Positions 44,117 to 55,242 of a DNA stretch of 64,000 bases are shown piece after piece. This DNA is from Thiohalocapsa sp. (lineage in GTDB: Bacteria; Pseudomonadota; Gammaproteobacteria; Chromatiales; Chromatiaceae): positions 1 through 64,000 of the forward strand of contig NZ_JAJDNQ010000023.1 of assembly GCF_022340605.1 (NCBI RefSeq), written 5' to 3'. Numbering within the stretch: the stretch's first letter is position 1; the number at the start of each line of letters is the position of its first letter. A program made the position numbers and the translations under genes. The notes under the pieces are model-generated. The model was not told the origin of the DNA, searched no databases, and saw only the letters and a program-made list of their open reading frames with translations.

Positions 44117-44178
44117 GGCGGTTCGAAACCGCGTGCATCGCTGAACTCCATCGCTGAACTGTAGAACGCCGAACGACC

Positions 44179-44667
44179 ATGCAGCTGTTTCTGACCGTCC
44201 TGCACCTGCTGCTCGCGCTGGGGCTGATCGGGCTTATCCTGATCCAGCACGGCAAGGGTGCGGATGCCGGCGCCGCGTTCGGCAGTGGTGCGTCGGCCAC
44301 CGTGTTCGGTGCGCGGGGCTCCGCGTCGTTCCTGACGCGCACCACGGCCATCCTGGCGACGCTGTTCTTTCTGACCAGCATGGCCTTGGCCTATTTCGCG
44401 GCGCAGGTGGGCGAGCCCGAGGGTCTCATGGACAACATCGCGCCGCCGACGCTGCCGGCAGGTGCGCAGTCGGACCTGCCCGGGCCCGCGGCGCCACAGG
44501 CCCCTGCGCACGGCGCAGAAAACGAGTCGGCCGCGCCGCCAGTGGGTGCCGTGCCGCCCGCCACGAGCGACAACGACCTGCCGCCCGTCGACATGGCGCC
44601 GGAGCCGGCGGCGAAGTCCAGTGGTGGCGGCGACCTGCCGCCCGTGCCGAACAACACGAAAGACTGA
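44179..44667 (+). CDS. secG: Protein translocase subunit SecG
   Basis: This 162-aa inner-membrane subunit of the SecYEG translocon has the typical first segment [20 protein letters not shown], the conserved [22 protein letters not shown] loop and a second membrane segment near residues 55-75. The long C-terminal tail (about 80-162) is rich in Pro, Ala and Asp and is disordered, as in many high-GC gammaproteobacteria. It lies 62 nt after tpiA. Confidence 0.95.
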   Translation: MQLFLTVLHLLLALGLIGLILIQHGKGADAGAAFGSGASATVFGARGSASFLTRTTAILATLFFLTSMALAYFAAQVGEPEGLMDNIAPPTLPAGAQSDLPGPAAPQAPAHGAENESAAPPVGAVPPATSDNDLPPVDMAPEPAAKSSGGGDLPPVPNNTKD

Positions 44668-44739
44668 ATCGACAGCCCGTGCTGCGACACCTACGTGCAT
44701 CGCCCGGGTGAAACGTTGCGAAGAGCAAACAAGTTACTT

Positions 44740-44824
44740 GCCGACGTGGTGGAATTGGTAGACACGCTGTCTTGAGGGGGCAGTGGCGCAAGCCGTGCCG
44801 GTTCGAGTCCGGCCGTCGGCACCA
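44740..44824 (+). tRNA. tRNA-Leu (anticodon GAG)
   Basis: The acceptor stem GCCGACG/CGTCGGC, discriminator A and an encoded CCA end at 44824 are all visible. The D-arm GGAATTGGTAGAC, anticodon stem CTGTC/GGCAG with the seven-base loop TTGAGGG (anticodon GAG), and T-arm with GTTCGAGTC complete a class II tRNA with a variable arm. Leu(GAG) reads CTC and CTT codons. It sits between secG and nuoA, a conserved location. Confidence 0.96.
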
Positions 44825-44948
44825 TCTTCGAGACTCTCCTGCGCTGGCCTGATTCGGTGCTGGGGAGGCTCCCTAAGCCTGTGGTTGCGGGGCGCCCTGC
44901 GTAGACGTAAAGGGCTGAACCGTAAGGTTTTCTTGACAGTCGGCCAGC

Positions 44949-44976
44949 TTGACACCCGAGGCCGCGCTACTCTAGA
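44949..44976 (+). promoter_or_regulatory. Possible sigma-70 promoter of the nuo operon
   Basis: TTGACA at 44949-44954 is followed after 16 nt by TCTAGA (44971-44976), a partial -10 match. Another TTGACA at 44933 has no partner. The pair is 57 nt or more upstream of nuoA, in the only long gap (44825-45032) between the tRNA and the operon. The -10 is weak, so this is tentative. Confidence 0.35.
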
Positions 44977-45032
44977 CTGCCGCGCGCCCGTGCAAACGGG
45001 CTCCCAATACTGATCATAAATGAGGGCGGCGC

Positions 45033-45389
45033 GTGCTCGAAGACTACCTGCATATCCTGATCTTCATCGTCATCGCGCTGCTGATCGGCTTCGTGCCGCG
45101 TGTGCTCGGTGCGGTGCTCGGGCCGCGTCGGCCGGACCGCGAGAAGGACTCGCCCTACGAGTGCGGCTTCGAGGCGTTCGAGAGTGCGCGGATGAAGTTC
45201 GACGTGCGCTACTACCTCGTCGCCATCCTGTTCATCATCTTCGACCTCGAGATCGCGTTCCTCTTCCCCTGGGCGGTTGTGCTGAAAGACCTTGGCGTGG
45301 CCGGCTTCATCGCCATGTCAATCTTTTTGGGGATTCTCGTCGTCGGTTTCCTGTACGAGTGGCGCAAAGGCGCCCTGGAATGGGAGTGA
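45033..45389 (+). CDS. nuoA: NADH-quinone oxidoreductase subunit A
   Basis: This 118-aa, three-helix membrane subunit of complex I lies next to the quinone site. It has the conserved loop [21 protein letters not shown] and helices at about 7-30, 62-82 and 88-110. It starts at GTG 45033, preceded by GAGGGCGG. It is the first gene of a complete 14-gene operon in the order A to N. Confidence 0.97.
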   Translation: MLEDYLHILIFIVIALLIGFVPRVLGAVLGPRRPDREKDSPYECGFEAFESARMKFDVRYYLVAILFIIFDLEIAFLFPWAVVLKDLGVAGFIAMSIFLGILVVGFLYEWRKGALEWE

Positions 45390-45464
45390 TGCGCCCAACC
45401 ATGCGCGCAGTGGTGGCATGGGCCGCCGGCCATGATCCCTCTAGCAACGCTGTAGGAGAGCACC

Positions 45465-45941
45465 ATGGGTATTGAAGGTGTGCTCGATGAGGGCATCGTC
45501 ACCACGACCGCCGACAAGCTGATCAACTGGGCGCGCACCGGCTCGCTGTGGCCCATGACCTTCGGCCTCGCCTGTTGCGCGGTCGAGATGATGCACGCCG
45601 GCGCCGCCCGCTACGACCTCGACCGCTTCGGCATCATTTTCCGCCCAAGCCCCCGGCAGAGCGACGTGATGATCGTCGCCGGCACGCTGGTCAACAAGAT
45701 GGCGCCGGCGCTGCGCAAGGTCTACGACCAGATGGCCGAGCCGCGTTGGGTAATCTCGATGGGCTCGTGCGCCAATGGCGGCGGCTATTACCACTATTCC
45801 TACGCGGTGGTCCGCGGTTGCGACCGCATCGTGCCGGTGGATGTCTACGTGCCGGGGTGCCCACCCACGGCCGAGGCACTGCTTTACGGCGTTCTGCAAT
45901 TGCAGAACAAGATTCGCCGCACCAACACCATTGCGCGCTGA
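45465..45941 (+). CDS. nuoB: NADH-quinone oxidoreductase subunit B
   Basis: This 158-aa peripheral-arm subunit carries the terminal cluster N2 that passes electrons to quinone. The [4Fe-4S] ligands are Cys37, Cys38, Cys102 and Cys132 ([27 protein letters not shown]). GGAG lies upstream of the ATG at 45465. A 75-nt spacer follows nuoA. Confidence 0.97.
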   Translation: MGIEGVLDEGIVTTTADKLINWARTGSLWPMTFGLACCAVEMMHAGAARYDLDRFGIIFRPSPRQSDVMIVAGTLVNKMAPALRKVYDQMAEPRWVISMGSCANGGGYYHYSYAVVRGCDRIVPVDVYVPGCPPTAEALLYGVLQLQNKIRRTNTIAR

Positions 45942-45980
45942 CGCGCGCGCCAGCAGTACCCAATCCCCGGCAGTCGATCA

Positions 45981-46751
45981 ATGCCAGAAACCATCGCTTT
46001 CACCGGCGCTTCCACCGGCGACGCCCGCCTCGACAGCCTCGCCGGCGTGCTCCGCGCGCGCTGGCCGGGTGACGACTATGCGCTCCAATCCGCCCTCGGC
46101 GAGCTGACGCTGACCGTGCCCGCGGCCGACATTAAGACGGTATGCCTGTCGCTGCGCGACGACCAGGCCCTGCGCTTCGAGCAGCTCATCGACGTCTGCG
46201 GCGTCGACTATGCCGCGTACGGCAAGTCGGAGTGGGAGACGGCAGAAGCCTCCAGCACCGGCTTCGGCCGCGGCGTCGACCGCGATATCGAACTCGACGA
46301 GGACGACCCCAAGCGCTTCGCGGTGGTCTATCACCTGTTGTCGCTGGACTATAACCGCCGGCTGCGGGTCAAGGTGTACGCCGGCGGCGCACAGCCGATG
46401 GTGGACTCCGTCGTGGAGGTGTGGTCTGCCGCCAACTGGTTCGAGCGCGAGGCCTTTGACCTCTTCGGCATTCTGTTCCGCGGCCACCCGGACCTGCGCC
46501 GCATCCTCACCGACTACGGCTTCGTCGGCCATCCGTTCCGCAAGGACTTCCCGCTCAGCGGGCACGTGGCCATGCGCTACGACCCGGAGCAGGAGCGTGT
46601 CGTCTATGAGCCCGTCGAAATCGAGCCCCGCGTGCTGGTGCCGAAGGTGATCCGCCAGGACAGCCGCTACGTCACCGAAGAGCAGGCGCGCGAGGCCCGC
46701 GCGGCCAGGGCCGCTGCCGACAGCGCTGCGGGGGATGCCGCCAATGCCTGA
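45981..46751 (+). CDS. nuoC: NADH-quinone oxidoreductase subunit C
   Basis: This 256-aa peripheral-arm subunit contains the 30-kDa subunit signature [25 protein letters not shown]. An Ala-rich tail ([17 protein letters not shown]) ends the protein. It is separate from NuoD, unlike the fused NuoCD of E. coli. It overlaps nuoD by 8 nt. Confidence 0.96.
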   Translation: MPETIAFTGASTGDARLDSLAGVLRARWPGDDYALQSALGELTLTVPAADIKTVCLSLRDDQALRFEQLIDVCGVDYAAYGKSEWETAEASSTGFGRGVDRDIELDEDDPKRFAVVYHLLSLDYNRRLRVKVYAGGAQPMVDSVVEVWSAANWFEREAFDLFGILFRGHPDLRRILTDYGFVGHPFRKDFPLSGHVAMRYDPEQERVVYEPVEIEPRVLVPKVIRQDSRYVTEEQAREARAARAAADSAAGDAANA

Positions 46752-48003
46752 GATCCGCAACTACACCCTGAACTTCGGTCCCCAGCACCCGGCCGCCCAC
46801 GGCGTGCTGCGCCTGGTGCTGGAGATGGACGGCGAGGTCATCGACCGCGCCGACCCGCATATCGGCCTGCTGCACCGTGGCACCGAGAAGCTCGCCGAGT
46901 CCAAGCCGTTCAACCAGAGCATCGGCTACATGGACCGGCTGGACTACGTGTCCATGATGTGCAACGAGCACGGCTACGTGCGCGCCATCGAGAAGCTGCT
47001 CGGCATCGAGGCGCCGATCCGCGCGCAGTACATCCGCACCATGTTCGACGAGATCACGCGCATCCTGAACCACCTGATGTGGCTCGGCGCGCATGCCCTC
47101 GACGTGGGCGCCATGAGCGTGTTCCTGTACTGCTTCCGCGAGCGCGAGGACCTGATGGACTGCTACGAGGCGGTCTCGGGTGCGCGCCTGCATGCGACCT
47201 ACTACCGCCCCGGCGGCGTCTACCGAGACCTGCCGGCGCGCATGCCGCGCTACCCCGACGAGAGCACCAAGTGGCACGGGAAGGGGGCAATCCGCAAGCG
47301 CAACGACGCGCGCGGTGGCTCGCTGCTGGACTTCATCGAGGATTTCACCGAGCGTTTCCCGGCGCTGGTGGACGAGTACGAAACGCTGCTCACCGACAAC
47401 CGCATCTGGAAGCAGCGCACCGTCGGCATCGGCGTCGTGAGCCCCGAGCGGGCGAAAAGCCTGGGCTTCACCGGCCCGATGATCCGCGGCTCCGGCATTG
47501 CCTGGGATCTCCGCAAAAAGCAGCCCTACGCGGCCTATGCCAATGTCGACTTCGACATTCCGGTGGGCCAGAACGGTGACTGCTACGACCGCTACCTGGT
47601 GCGCGTCGAGGAGATGCGCCAGTCCAACCGCATCATCAAGCAGTGCGTGGATTGGCTGCGCGCCAACCCGGGCCCGGTGATGCTGGACGACCACAAGGTC
47701 ACGCCGCCGTCGCGGGAAGACATGAAGGACGACATGGAAGCCTTGATCCACCACTTCAAGCTCTTCACCGAGGGCTACTGCCCGCCGCCCGGCGAGGTCT
47801 ATGCCGCGGTAGAGGCGCCGAAAGGCGAATTCGGCTGCTACATCGTCTCTGATGGCGCCAACAAGCCCTATCGGCTCAAAGTGCGCGCGCCGGGCTTCCC
47901 GCACCTTGCCGCCATGGACGAGATGTCCAAGGGGCACATGCTCGCGGACGTGGTCGCCGTCATCGGCACCATGGATATCGTTTTCGGGGAGATTGACCGC
48001 TGA
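46744..48003 (+). CDS. nuoD: NADH-quinone oxidoreductase subunit D
   Basis: This 419-aa 49-kDa subunit forms much of the quinone-binding pocket. It begins [20 protein letters not shown], contains [14 protein letters not shown] and ends with a C-terminal [16 protein letters not shown]. An ATG nine nucleotides upstream (46735) also lies in frame, but the family starts at MPEI. The stop overlaps the nuoE start (TGATG). Confidence 0.97.
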   Translation: MPEIRNYTLNFGPQHPAAHGVLRLVLEMDGEVIDRADPHIGLLHRGTEKLAESKPFNQSIGYMDRLDYVSMMCNEHGYVRAIEKLLGIEAPIRAQYIRTMFDEITRILNHLMWLGAHALDVGAMSVFLYCFREREDLMDCYEAVSGARLHATYYRPGGVYRDLPARMPRYPDESTKWHGKGAIRKRNDARGGSLLDFIEDFTERFPALVDEYETLLTDNRIWKQRTVGIGVVSPERAKSLGFTGPMIRGSGIAWDLRKKQPYAAYANVDFDIPVGQNGDCYDRYLVRVEEMRQSNRIIKQCVDWLRANPGPVMLDDHKVTPPSREDMKDDMEALIHHFKLFTEGYCPPPGEVYAAVEAPKGEFGCYIVSDGANKPYRLKVRAPGFPHLAAMDEMSKGHMLADVVAVIGTMDIVFGEIDR

Positions 48004-48530
48004 TGAGCTTTCGCACCGCACCGCTGTCCGTCGTCCACGATGTCGACAAGGAGACCCTGCTGACGCCGGAACTCCGCGCCGGGATCGACAAGCACGTCGC
48101 CAAGTATCCGCCGGAGTGGAAGCAGTCGGCGGTGATGCCGGCGCTGACCCTGGTCCAGGACCACAACGGCGGCTGGCTGACCCGAGAGCTGATGGATCAG
48201 GTGGCCGCCTATCTGGATATGCCCGAGGTGGCCGTCTACGAGGTTGCCAGCTTCTACGGCATGTACGACCTGGAGCCGGTGGGCCGGCACAAGATCTGTG
48301 TCTGCAACAGCATCTCCTGCATGCTCGGCGGCGCCGAGGCGCTGTTGGAGCATATCGAGAAGCGCCACGGGGTCGCGCCTGGCGAGACCTCCAAGGACGG
48401 CAAGTTCACGGTGAAGGAGTTCGAGTGCCTTGGCGCCTGCCGCGACGCGCCGGTGGTGATGGTGGACAAGACCTACCACGAAAGCGTGACGCCGGACGCC
48501 ATCGACAAGATCATCTCGAAGCTCGATTGA
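48003..48530 (+). CDS. nuoE: NADH-quinone oxidoreductase subunit E
   Basis: This 175-aa subunit has a thioredoxin-like fold and holds the [2Fe-2S] cluster N1a. Its ligand pairs are visible as CVCNSISC (C-x4-C) and CLGAC (C-x3-C). It works with NuoF and NuoG in the NADH-oxidising module. The start is coupled to the nuoD stop. Confidence 0.97.
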   Translation: MSFRTAPLSVVHDVDKETLLTPELRAGIDKHVAKYPPEWKQSAVMPALTLVQDHNGGWLTRELMDQVAAYLDMPEVAVYEVASFYGMYDLEPVGRHKICVCNSISCMLGGAEALLEHIEKRHGVAPGETSKDGKFTVKEFECLGACRDAPVVMVDKTYHESVTPDAIDKIISKLD

Positions 48531-48612
48531 CAGATAGCCACGGGAGGATGGCCGCGAGCGCGGCAGAGCGCCCTGCAACCGCCACCCGGACAACCGCGAC
48601 GACACATCCGCC

Positions 48613-49902
48613 ATGGTCGACAACCAAGACACCGTCTGCTTCCGCACCATGCACCTGAAGCCGAAGCTGCGGCACACGCTGAAGGGCTACCGCAGCGTGG
48701 GCGGCTACGTGCAGTGGGAGCGCATTCTCCAGGACAAGCCGTCGCCGGACTCCATCATCGAGGAGCTCAAGCTGTCCGCGCTGCGCGGGCGGGGTGGTGC
48801 CGGCTTTCCTACCGGGCTCAAGTGGAGCTTCATGCCCCGCAACAAGCCCGGGCAGAAGTACATCGTCTGCAACTCCGACGAGGGTGAGCCCGGCACCTGC
48901 AAAGACCGCGACATCCTGCGCTACAACCCGCATCAGCTTATCGAGGGCATGGCCATCGCCGGCTACTGCATCGGTGCCACCGTGGGCTACAACTACATCC
49001 GCGGCGAGTTCTACGAGCCCATCGAGCGCTTTGAGCAGGCCCTCGAAGAGGCCTACGATGCAGGCCTGTTGGGCAAGAACCTGCACGGCTCCGGCATCGA
49101 CTTCGACCTTTATACCCACTGCGGCGCGGGCGCCTACATCTGCGGCGAGGAGACGGCGCTGCTGGAGTCCATCGAGGGCAAGAAGGGCCAGCCGCGCTTC
49201 AAGCCCCCGTTCCCGGCGCAGGCTGGCCTCTACGGCAAGCCCACCACCATCAACAACACCGAGTCGCTGGCGTCCGTGCCGGTGATCCTGGAAAAGGGCG
49301 GGCGCTGGTTCCTGGAGCAGGGCCGGCCCAACAACGGCGGCCCCAAGCTGTTCTCGATGACCGGCCATGTCACCCGGCCGAACAACTTCGAGGTGCCGCT
49401 CGGCACGCCCTTCCGCGACCTGCTCGCGATGGCCGGCGGCGTCAGCGGCGGGCGCAAGCTCAAGGCCGTGATCCCGGGTGGCTCGTCGGTGCCGGTGGTG
49501 CCGGGCGAGATCATGCTGGAAACGGACATGGACTACGACTCCATCGCCAAGGCCGGCTCCATGCTTGGCTCCGGCGCGGTCATCGTCATCGCCGAGGGCA
49601 CCTGCATGGTCAAGGTGCTGGCCAACCTGGCGCACTTCTACGCGCACGAGTCCTGCGGCCAGTGCACCCCCTGCCGGGAGGGGACCGGCTGGCTGTCGCG
49701 GGTGCTGCACCGGATCCTGCACGGGCAGGGCCGGTCGTCGGACCTGGATTTGCTGGATAATGTCGCCGGCCGCATCGGCGGGCGCACCATCTGCGCCCTC
49801 GGCGACGCGGCGGCGATGCCGGTGCAGAGTTTCCTGAAGCACTATCGGCACGAATTCGAGTACCTCATCGAGCACGGCAAGCCGATGGTGCAGGCGGCCT
49901 GA
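48613..49902 (+). CDS. nuoF: NADH-quinone oxidoreductase subunit F (NADH-binding)
   Basis: This 429-aa subunit binds FMN and NADH and carries the [4Fe-4S] cluster N3. The nucleotide-binding region has [18 protein letters not shown] and [15 protein letters not shown]. The cluster ligands are in [14 protein letters not shown], plus Cys in [13 protein letters not shown]. An 82-nt spacer precedes it. Confidence 0.97.
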   Translation: MVDNQDTVCFRTMHLKPKLRHTLKGYRSVGGYVQWERILQDKPSPDSIIEELKLSALRGRGGAGFPTGLKWSFMPRNKPGQKYIVCNSDEGEPGTCKDRDILRYNPHQLIEGMAIAGYCIGATVGYNYIRGEFYEPIERFEQALEEAYDAGLLGKNLHGSGIDFDLYTHCGAGAYICGEETALLESIEGKKGQPRFKPPFPAQAGLYGKPTTINNTESLASVPVILEKGGRWFLEQGRPNNGGPKLFSMTGHVTRPNNFEVPLGTPFRDLLAMAGGVSGGRKLKAVIPGGSSVPVVPGEIMLETDMDYDSIAKAGSMLGSGAVIVIAEGTCMVKVLANLAHFYAHESCGQCTPCREGTGWLSRVLHRILHGQGRSSDLDLLDNVAGRIGGRTICALGDAAAMPVQSFLKHYRHEFEYLIEHGKPMVQAA

Positions 49903-50123
49903 GGCGCTTTCGCCGCGAGCCCCGGTGCGCCGCGTGCCCGGCGGCTGGCCGGCCGCGTTAGGTGGCGTCGGGGTACCGTCCCGCGCGCAAGGCAATTAAG
50001 GCCAATTCCGCACGGCGTCGCCGCGGGCGACATTGCGGGGTGCGGCTCTCAATAAACATGAGCCCGACGGTCGGCACGCCAGGACCGGCAAGCCGACAGG
50101 GGCAGAAGAGCGGAATTCACCAC

Positions 50124-52547
50124 ATGACGGAGCAGATCAGCATCGAGATCGACGGCCGCACCTGCGCCGCGTCGCCGGGTGAGATGATCATTGCGGTCGC
50201 TGACCGCGAGGGCATCCCGATCCCGCGCTTCTGCTACCACGAAAAGCTCTCCATCGCCGCCAACTGCCGCATGTGCCTGGTTGAGGCCGAAGCCGGCGGC
50301 CGCCCCTTCCCCAAGCCCGTGCCCGCCTGCGCGACGCCCGTCGCGGACGGCATGAAGGTGCAGACCCGCTCGCCGAAGGCCCTGGATGCCCAGCGCGGCA
50401 CCATGGAGTTCCTGCTCATCAACCACCCGCTGGACTGCCCCATCTGCGACCAGGGCGGCGAGTGCGAGCTGCAGGATGTCTCCATGGGCTACGGGGACGA
50501 CGTCTCGCGCTTCAGTGAGCGCAAGCGCGTGGTCAAGGACGAAGATCTGGGGCCGCTCATCGCCACCGACATGACCCGCTGCATCCACTGCACCCGCTGC
50601 GTGCGCTTCGGCGCGGAGATCGCCGGCGTGCGGGAGTTGGGCGCCACCGGCCGCGGCGAGGACATGCGCATCGGTACCTTCGTGCAGCACACGGTCGCGC
50701 ACGAGCTCTCCGGCAACATCATCGATCTGTGCCCGGTGGGCGCGCTCACCTCCAAGCCCTACCGCTTCACCGCCCGGGCCTGGGAGCTGACCTCCGAGGA
50801 GGGCGTCGCGCCCCACGACGCGGTGGGCTCGAACATTCACCTGCACATCCGCGGCGGCCGCGTCATGCGCGTGCACCCGCGCGACAACGAGGCCGTCAAC
50901 GAGACCTGGATCTCCGACCGCGACCGCTTCAGCTACGAGGCGCTCAACAGCGACACCCGGCTCACCGCGCCAATGGTGAAGCGCGACGGCACCTGGCGGC
51001 CGGTCGAGTGGCAGGAGGCCCTGCACCTGGCCGCCGATGCCCTGCGTACCGCGGACCCGGAGCAGATCGGCTGGCTCATGGCGCCGAACGCGACACTGGA
51101 GGAGTGCTACCTCGCGCAGCGCCTGCTGCGCGCCCTCGGTGGGCGGCATATCGACACGCGGCTGCGCCGGCAGGACTTCCGCGGTGACCGGGCCGACCCC
51201 GCCGTGCCCTGGCTCGGTGTGCCCATCGCCGAGTTGGAGCACCAGCAGGCCATCTTGCTTATCGGCAGCGACATCCGCCAGGAGCAACCGCTGCTAGCCC
51301 ACCGCATCCGCAAGGCGGTGCTGAACGATGCGACCGTTTCCGTGGTGAACCCGTACCAGCTGGCGCTGACGCATCCGGCGCGGCACCTGACGGCACCCCC
51401 CGGACGGCTGGCCGCTCGCCTCGCGGCCATCGCGAGCGCGCTGTCGGTGAGCGGCAGCGGCGCCGCTGCGGAGCTGATTCGTCAAGCCGACCCGGGTGAG
51501 GCCGAGGACCGGCTCGCCGCGGAACTGCGCGCCGCCGGCGAGCAGGGGCGCGGCCTGGTGCTGCTCGGGGCACTGGCAGAGGCCGACCCGGACTATACGC
51601 TGCTGAAGGACCTGGCCTACCTGATCGCCGAGGCCGCCCGCTGCCGCATCGGCTTCCTGCCGGGTGCGGCCAATGCCGTCGGCGCCGCGCTGGCCGGTGC
51701 CCAGCCGCATCTCGGCCCCGCGGCGGCGCCCGTGGAGAGTGCTGGGTTGGATGCCTTGGCGATGATCACCGAGCCGCGCGGCACCTATGTGCTGTGGGGC
51801 GTGTCGCCGGAGCTGGACCTGTTCGATCCGTCCCGGGCCCGCGAGGCGCTCGCAGGTGCCGAGCGCGTGATCGCCTGCTCCGCCTTCCGCACGCCGGACC
51901 TGGAGGCGGCCGCCGACCTCCTGCTGCCCATCTCCGCCTTCGCCGAGACCTCTGGCACCTTCGTCAACGCCGAGGGGCGCTGGCAGCGCTTCCAGGGCGT
52001 GGTGGCGCCGGTGGGCGATGCCCGGCCCGGCTGGAAGGTGCTCCGGGTTCTGGGCACCATGCTGGAGCTCGACGGCTTCGATTATTCGAGCGGCAAGCAG
52101 GTGCACGACGAACTGGCGGCGCTGTGCGGCGATACGTCACGCGGCAGCACCGAGGGCGCCGACACGTGGCTCGACAACACCCGCCGCGGCGACTATGGCC
52201 TGCAGCAGCCGCTGCCCGTGGGCAATGACCCGGTGCGGGTGGGCAACGTGCCCATCTACGCCATCGATCAGACCGTGCGCGCGGCCCCCGCGCTGCAACG
52301 CACCCCGCTGGCGGGCCGCTTCGAGCTGGCCCTGCATCCGGATGACGCCACGCGGCTCGGGCTTGCCGAAGGCGACCGCGCCGAGGTGACCCAGGGCGCG
52401 CGCCGCGCCGTTGTGCCCGTGGTGCTGGACGACACCCTCGCCCCGGGCGCCGTGCGCCTGCCCGCCGCCGTCGCCGGCAGCGAGCAGCTCGGCCCCGCCG
52501 TGGGACCGATTCAGTTGCAGAAGACCACCGAGGAGCAGTCCGCATGA
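50124..52547 (+). CDS. nuoG: NADH-quinone oxidoreductase subunit G
   Basis: This 807-aa largest peripheral subunit carries cluster N1b ([19 protein letters not shown]), N5 and N4 ([39 protein letters not shown]) and a molybdopterin-oxidoreductase-like C-terminal domain. The start [13 protein letters not shown] at 50124 is chosen; the upstream frame is Arg-rich. A 221-nt spacer from nuoF is the longest in the first half of the operon. It overlaps nuoH by 4 nt. Confidence 0.96.
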   Translation: MTEQISIEIDGRTCAASPGEMIIAVADREGIPIPRFCYHEKLSIAANCRMCLVEAEAGGRPFPKPVPACATPVADGMKVQTRSPKALDAQRGTMEFLLINHPLDCPICDQGGECELQDVSMGYGDDVSRFSERKRVVKDEDLGPLIATDMTRCIHCTRCVRFGAEIAGVRELGATGRGEDMRIGTFVQHTVAHELSGNIIDLCPVGALTSKPYRFTARAWELTSEEGVAPHDAVGSNIHLHIRGGRVMRVHPRDNEAVNETWISDRDRFSYEALNSDTRLTAPMVKRDGTWRPVEWQEALHLAADALRTADPEQIGWLMAPNATLEECYLAQRLLRALGGRHIDTRLRRQDFRGDRADPAVPWLGVPIAELEHQQAILLIGSDIRQEQPLLAHRIRKAVLNDATVSVVNPYQLALTHPARHLTAPPGRLAARLAAIASALSVSGSGAAAELIRQADPGEAEDRLAAELRAAGEQGRGLVLLGALAEADPDYTLLKDLAYLIAEAARCRIGFLPGAANAVGAALAGAQPHLGPAAAPVESAGLDALAMITEPRGTYVLWGVSPELDLFDPSRAREALAGAERVIACSAFRTPDLEAAADLLLPISAFAETSGTFVNAEGRWQRFQGVVAPVGDARPGWKVLRVLGTMLELDGFDYSSGKQVHDELAALCGDTSRGSTEGADTWLDNTRRGDYGLQQPLPVGNDPVRVGNVPIYAIDQTVRAAPALQRTPLAGRFELALHPDDATRLGLAEGDRAEVTQGARRAVVPVVLDDTLAPGAVRLPAAVAGSEQLGPAVGPIQLQKTTEEQSA

Positions 52548-53578
52548 TGGATCTCTGGAACGCCCTGCCGCTGCCGCTGCAGAGCATCGTCGCGACCATC
52601 GCCATCGTGCTGCCGCTGCTGGGCGTGGTGGCCTGGTACACCTATGCCGAGCGCAAGGTCATCGGCTACATGCAGGTGCGTATCGGCCCGAACCGGGTCG
52701 GCTGGCGCGGGCTGCTTCAGCCCATCGCCGACGCGTTGAAGCTCCTGATGAAGGAGATCATCGTCCCCAGCAAGGCCAACAAGGGCCTGTTCCTGCTGGC
52801 GCCGCTGATCGCCATCGCACCCGCGCTGGCCGCCTGGGCCGTGGTGCCCTTCGACGCCGGACTGGTGCTGGCGGACATCAACGCCGGGCTCCTGTACGTG
52901 CTGGCATTGACCTCGCTCGGCGTCTACGGCGTCATCATCGCGGGCTGGGCGTCGAACTCCAAGTACGCCCTGTTGGGGGCCATGCGCGCGGCGGCGCAGA
53001 TCGTCGCTTACGAGATCGCCATGGGCTTCGCGCTGGTGGGCGTGCTGGTGGCCGCCGGCAGCCTCAACCTGAGTGCCATCGTCGAGGCGCAGTCCGGCAG
53101 TTTCCTGACCTGGTTCTGGCTGCCGCTGCTGCCGCTGTTCGGCGTCTACTACATTTCCGGCGTCGCGGAGACCAACCGCGCGCCCTTCGACGTGGCGGAG
53201 GGCGAGTCCGAGATCGTCGCCGGCTTCCACGTGGAATACTCCGGCATGGCCTTCGCGATCTTCTTCCTGGCGGAATACGCCAACATGGTGCTGATCGCGA
53301 TGCTGACCACGCTGTTGTTCTTCGGTGGCTGGCTCTCGCCGTTGCAGGGCATCCCGGTGCTGGAGCAGGCGACGGCCTTCGTGCCGGGCATCGTCTGGCT
53401 GCTGCTGAAGACCTTCTTGTTCATGTTCGGCTTCCTGTGGCTGCGCGCGACCTTCCCACGCTACCGTTACGACCAGATCATGCGGCTCGGTTGGAAGGTG
53501 TTCATTCCAATCACCATCGTTTGGATCCTCGTTGTGGCGCTGGCCGTGTTGGTGAAGCTGCCGCCCTGGTGGAATTGA
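52544..53578 (+). CDS. nuoH: NADH-quinone oxidoreductase subunit H
   Basis: This 344-aa, eight-helix membrane subunit joins the peripheral and membrane arms and lines the quinone chamber. Conserved segments are [29 protein letters not shown] and the loop [21 protein letters not shown]. It starts through ATGA overlap with nuoG. Confidence 0.97.
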   Translation: MMDLWNALPLPLQSIVATIAIVLPLLGVVAWYTYAERKVIGYMQVRIGPNRVGWRGLLQPIADALKLLMKEIIVPSKANKGLFLLAPLIAIAPALAAWAVVPFDAGLVLADINAGLLYVLALTSLGVYGVIIAGWASNSKYALLGAMRAAAQIVAYEIAMGFALVGVLVAAGSLNLSAIVEAQSGSFLTWFWLPLLPLFGVYYISGVAETNRAPFDVAEGESEIVAGFHVEYSGMAFAIFFLAEYANMVLIAMLTTLLFFGGWLSPLQGIPVLEQATAFVPGIVWLLLKTFLFMFGFLWLRATFPRYRYDQIMRLGWKVFIPITIVWILVVALAVLVKLPPWWN

Positions 53579-53581
53579 TCA

Positions 53582-54073
53582 ATGCTCGATACCGCACGCA
53601 AATACGTCGACAGCCTGCTGCTGACGGAGCTGTTCCGCGGCATGGGGCTCACCGGCCGGTACCTGTTCCGCGGCAAGTTCACGGTGCAGTACCCGGAAGA
53701 AAAGGCACCCATCTCGCCCCGCTTCCGCGGCCTGCACGCGCTGCGCCGCTATGCGAACGGCGAGGAGCGCTGCATTGCCTGCAAGCTCTGTGAGGCGACC
53801 TGCCCGGCCCTTGCCATTACCATCGAGGCGGAGCCCCGCGCTGACGGCTCGCGGCGGACGACCCGCTACGACATCGATCTCTTCAAGTGCATCTACTGCG
53901 GATTCTGTGAAGAGTCCTGTCCGGTGGACTCCATCGTCGAGACGGGCATCTACGAGTATCACTTCGAGAACCGCGGCGAAAACATCATGACAAAAGACAA
54001 ACTCCTCGCCGTCGGTGACAAGTTCGAGGCCGAGATAGCCGCTGCACGGGCCGCCGACGCGCCCTATCGGTGA
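53582..54073 (+). CDS. nuoI: NADH-quinone oxidoreductase subunit I
   Basis: This 163-aa, 8Fe-type ferredoxin subunit carries clusters N6a and N6b. The two motifs are [12 protein letters not shown] and [12 protein letters not shown]. An N-terminal amphipathic stretch anchors it to the membrane arm. It lies 3 nt after nuoH. Confidence 0.97.
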   Translation: MLDTARKYVDSLLLTELFRGMGLTGRYLFRGKFTVQYPEEKAPISPRFRGLHALRRYANGEERCIACKLCEATCPALAITIEAEPRADGSRRTTRYDIDLFKCIYCGFCEESCPVDSIVETGIYEYHFENRGENIMTKDKLLAVGDKFEAEIAAARAADAPYR

Positions 54074-54153
54074 GGTCTCCGGGAGGATGATTTCCCTGGC
54101 GCGAGCTCGCGGCTCGCCGCCAGTGCCCCTGATGGGCACCCCGCGCCGGCGAA

Positions 54154-54183
54154 TGGACGCAGACCGCGCGGAATAACTATAAA
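54154..54183 (+). promoter_or_regulatory. Possible internal promoter ahead of nuoJ
   Basis: TGGACG (54154-54159) and TATAAA (54178-54183) are 18 nt apart in the 209-nt nuoI-nuoJ spacer, with 4/6 and 5/6 matches to sigma-70 elements. A stable GTGCCC-ctgat-GGGCAC hairpin (54123-54139) lies just upstream and may end or process transcripts from nuoA-I. The A/T-rich -10 stands out in GC-rich DNA. Confidence 0.4.
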
Positions 54184-54282
54184 CGAGGGGGGCGGTGCCA
54201 TTTGCCTGCGCTGCGCCATTCGAGGATCACCTCCGCCCGGTGCGGTCGAGTGGGACCGACCGGGCTCATCAGTGGAAGTCCC

Positions 54283-54936
54283 ATGGGTTTTGAGAAGTTC
54301 CTGTTCTACGTGTTTGCGGCCATAACCGTATTCGCAGCGGGGATGGTCGTGACCCGGCGCAATCCGGTGCAGGCCGTGCTTTACCTGGTGCTGGCGTTCG
54401 TCAGCAGCGCGGCGCTCTGGCTGCTCATCGAGGCCGAGTTCCTCGGCATCGTCTTGGTGCTGGTCTACGTGGGCGCCGTCATGGTGCTGTTCCTTTTCGT
54501 GGTGATGATGCTGGACATCGACATCACCGCGCTGCAATCGCAGTTCATCAAGCATCTGCCCCTGGGCCTGGTGATCGCCGCGATGATGCTGTTCAACCTG
54601 TTCCTGGTGCTGGGGCCGTCGAATTTCGGGCTGTCGGCCTTCCCGAGTCCCGAGCCCAAGCCCGCCGGCTACAGCAACACCGCGACCCTGGGCCTGGATC
54701 TGTACACCGTGTACCTGTACCAGTTCGAGATCGCTGCGGTGATTCTGCTGGTGGCCATCATCGCGGCCATTCGCCTGACGCTGCGGCGGCGTCCGCAGAC
54801 CAAGTATCAGGACCCGGCCCGGCAGGTCAGGGTGCGCAAGGGGCCGGACCGCATCCGCGTCGTTTCCATGCCGGCTGAGCCGACACCGCCACCGATCATG
54901 GCGGCACCGCGCACCGAAGAGGAGGCCGCATCATGA
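54283..54936 (+). CDS. nuoJ: NADH-quinone oxidoreductase subunit J
   Basis: This 217-aa, five-helix membrane subunit contains the pi-bulge helix region [19 protein letters not shown]. The start [11 protein letters not shown] at 54283 fits the family; the upstream frame is not conserved. The C-terminal tail after ~170 is basic and Pro-rich and faces the cytoplasm. It overlaps nuoK in ATGA. Confidence 0.95.
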   Translation: MGFEKFLFYVFAAITVFAAGMVVTRRNPVQAVLYLVLAFVSSAALWLLIEAEFLGIVLVLVYVGAVMVLFLFVVMMLDIDITALQSQFIKHLPLGLVIAAMMLFNLFLVLGPSNFGLSAFPSPEPKPAGYSNTATLGLDLYTVYLYQFEIAAVILLVAIIAAIRLTLRRRPQTKYQDPARQVRVRKGPDRIRVVSMPAEPTPPPIMAAPRTEEEAAS

Positions 54937-55238
54937 TCGCCTTGTCCGATTACCTGCTGCTCGGCGCGGTGCTCTTTTCCATCGCGGTGGCCGGGATCTT
55001 TCTCAACCGCAAGAACGTCATCGTGCTGCTGATGTGCATCGAGCTGATGCTGCTTGCGGTGAACATGAACTTCGTCGCCTTCTCGCATTTCCTCCAGGAT
55101 GGCGCCGGGCAGATCTTCGTGTTCTTCATTCTGACCGTCGCCGCCGCCGAGGCGGCCATCGGGCTCGCGATCCTGGTGGTGCTGTTCCGCGCGCGCGGCA
55201 CCATCAATGTCGAAGATCTGGATATGCTGAAGGGCTGA
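54933..55238 (+). CDS. nuoK: NADH-quinone oxidoreductase subunit K
   Basis: This 101-aa, three-helix proton-channel subunit is related to MrpC. The conserved carboxylates lie in [16 protein letters not shown] and [13 protein letters not shown]. Its length is exactly that of most NuoK proteins. It is coupled to nuoJ and is followed by nuoL after 4 nt. Confidence 0.97.
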   Translation: MIALSDYLLLGAVLFSIAVAGIFLNRKNVIVLLMCIELMLLAVNMNFVAFSHFLQDGAGQIFVFFILTVAAAEAAIGLAILVVLFRARGTINVEDLDMLKG

Positions 55239-55242
55239 GACG

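Noticed and set aside
44740-44824. Integration site of a mobile element at tRNA-Leu
   Set aside because: No integrase and no duplicated tRNA 3' end are nearby; the flanks are conserved housekeeping genes.
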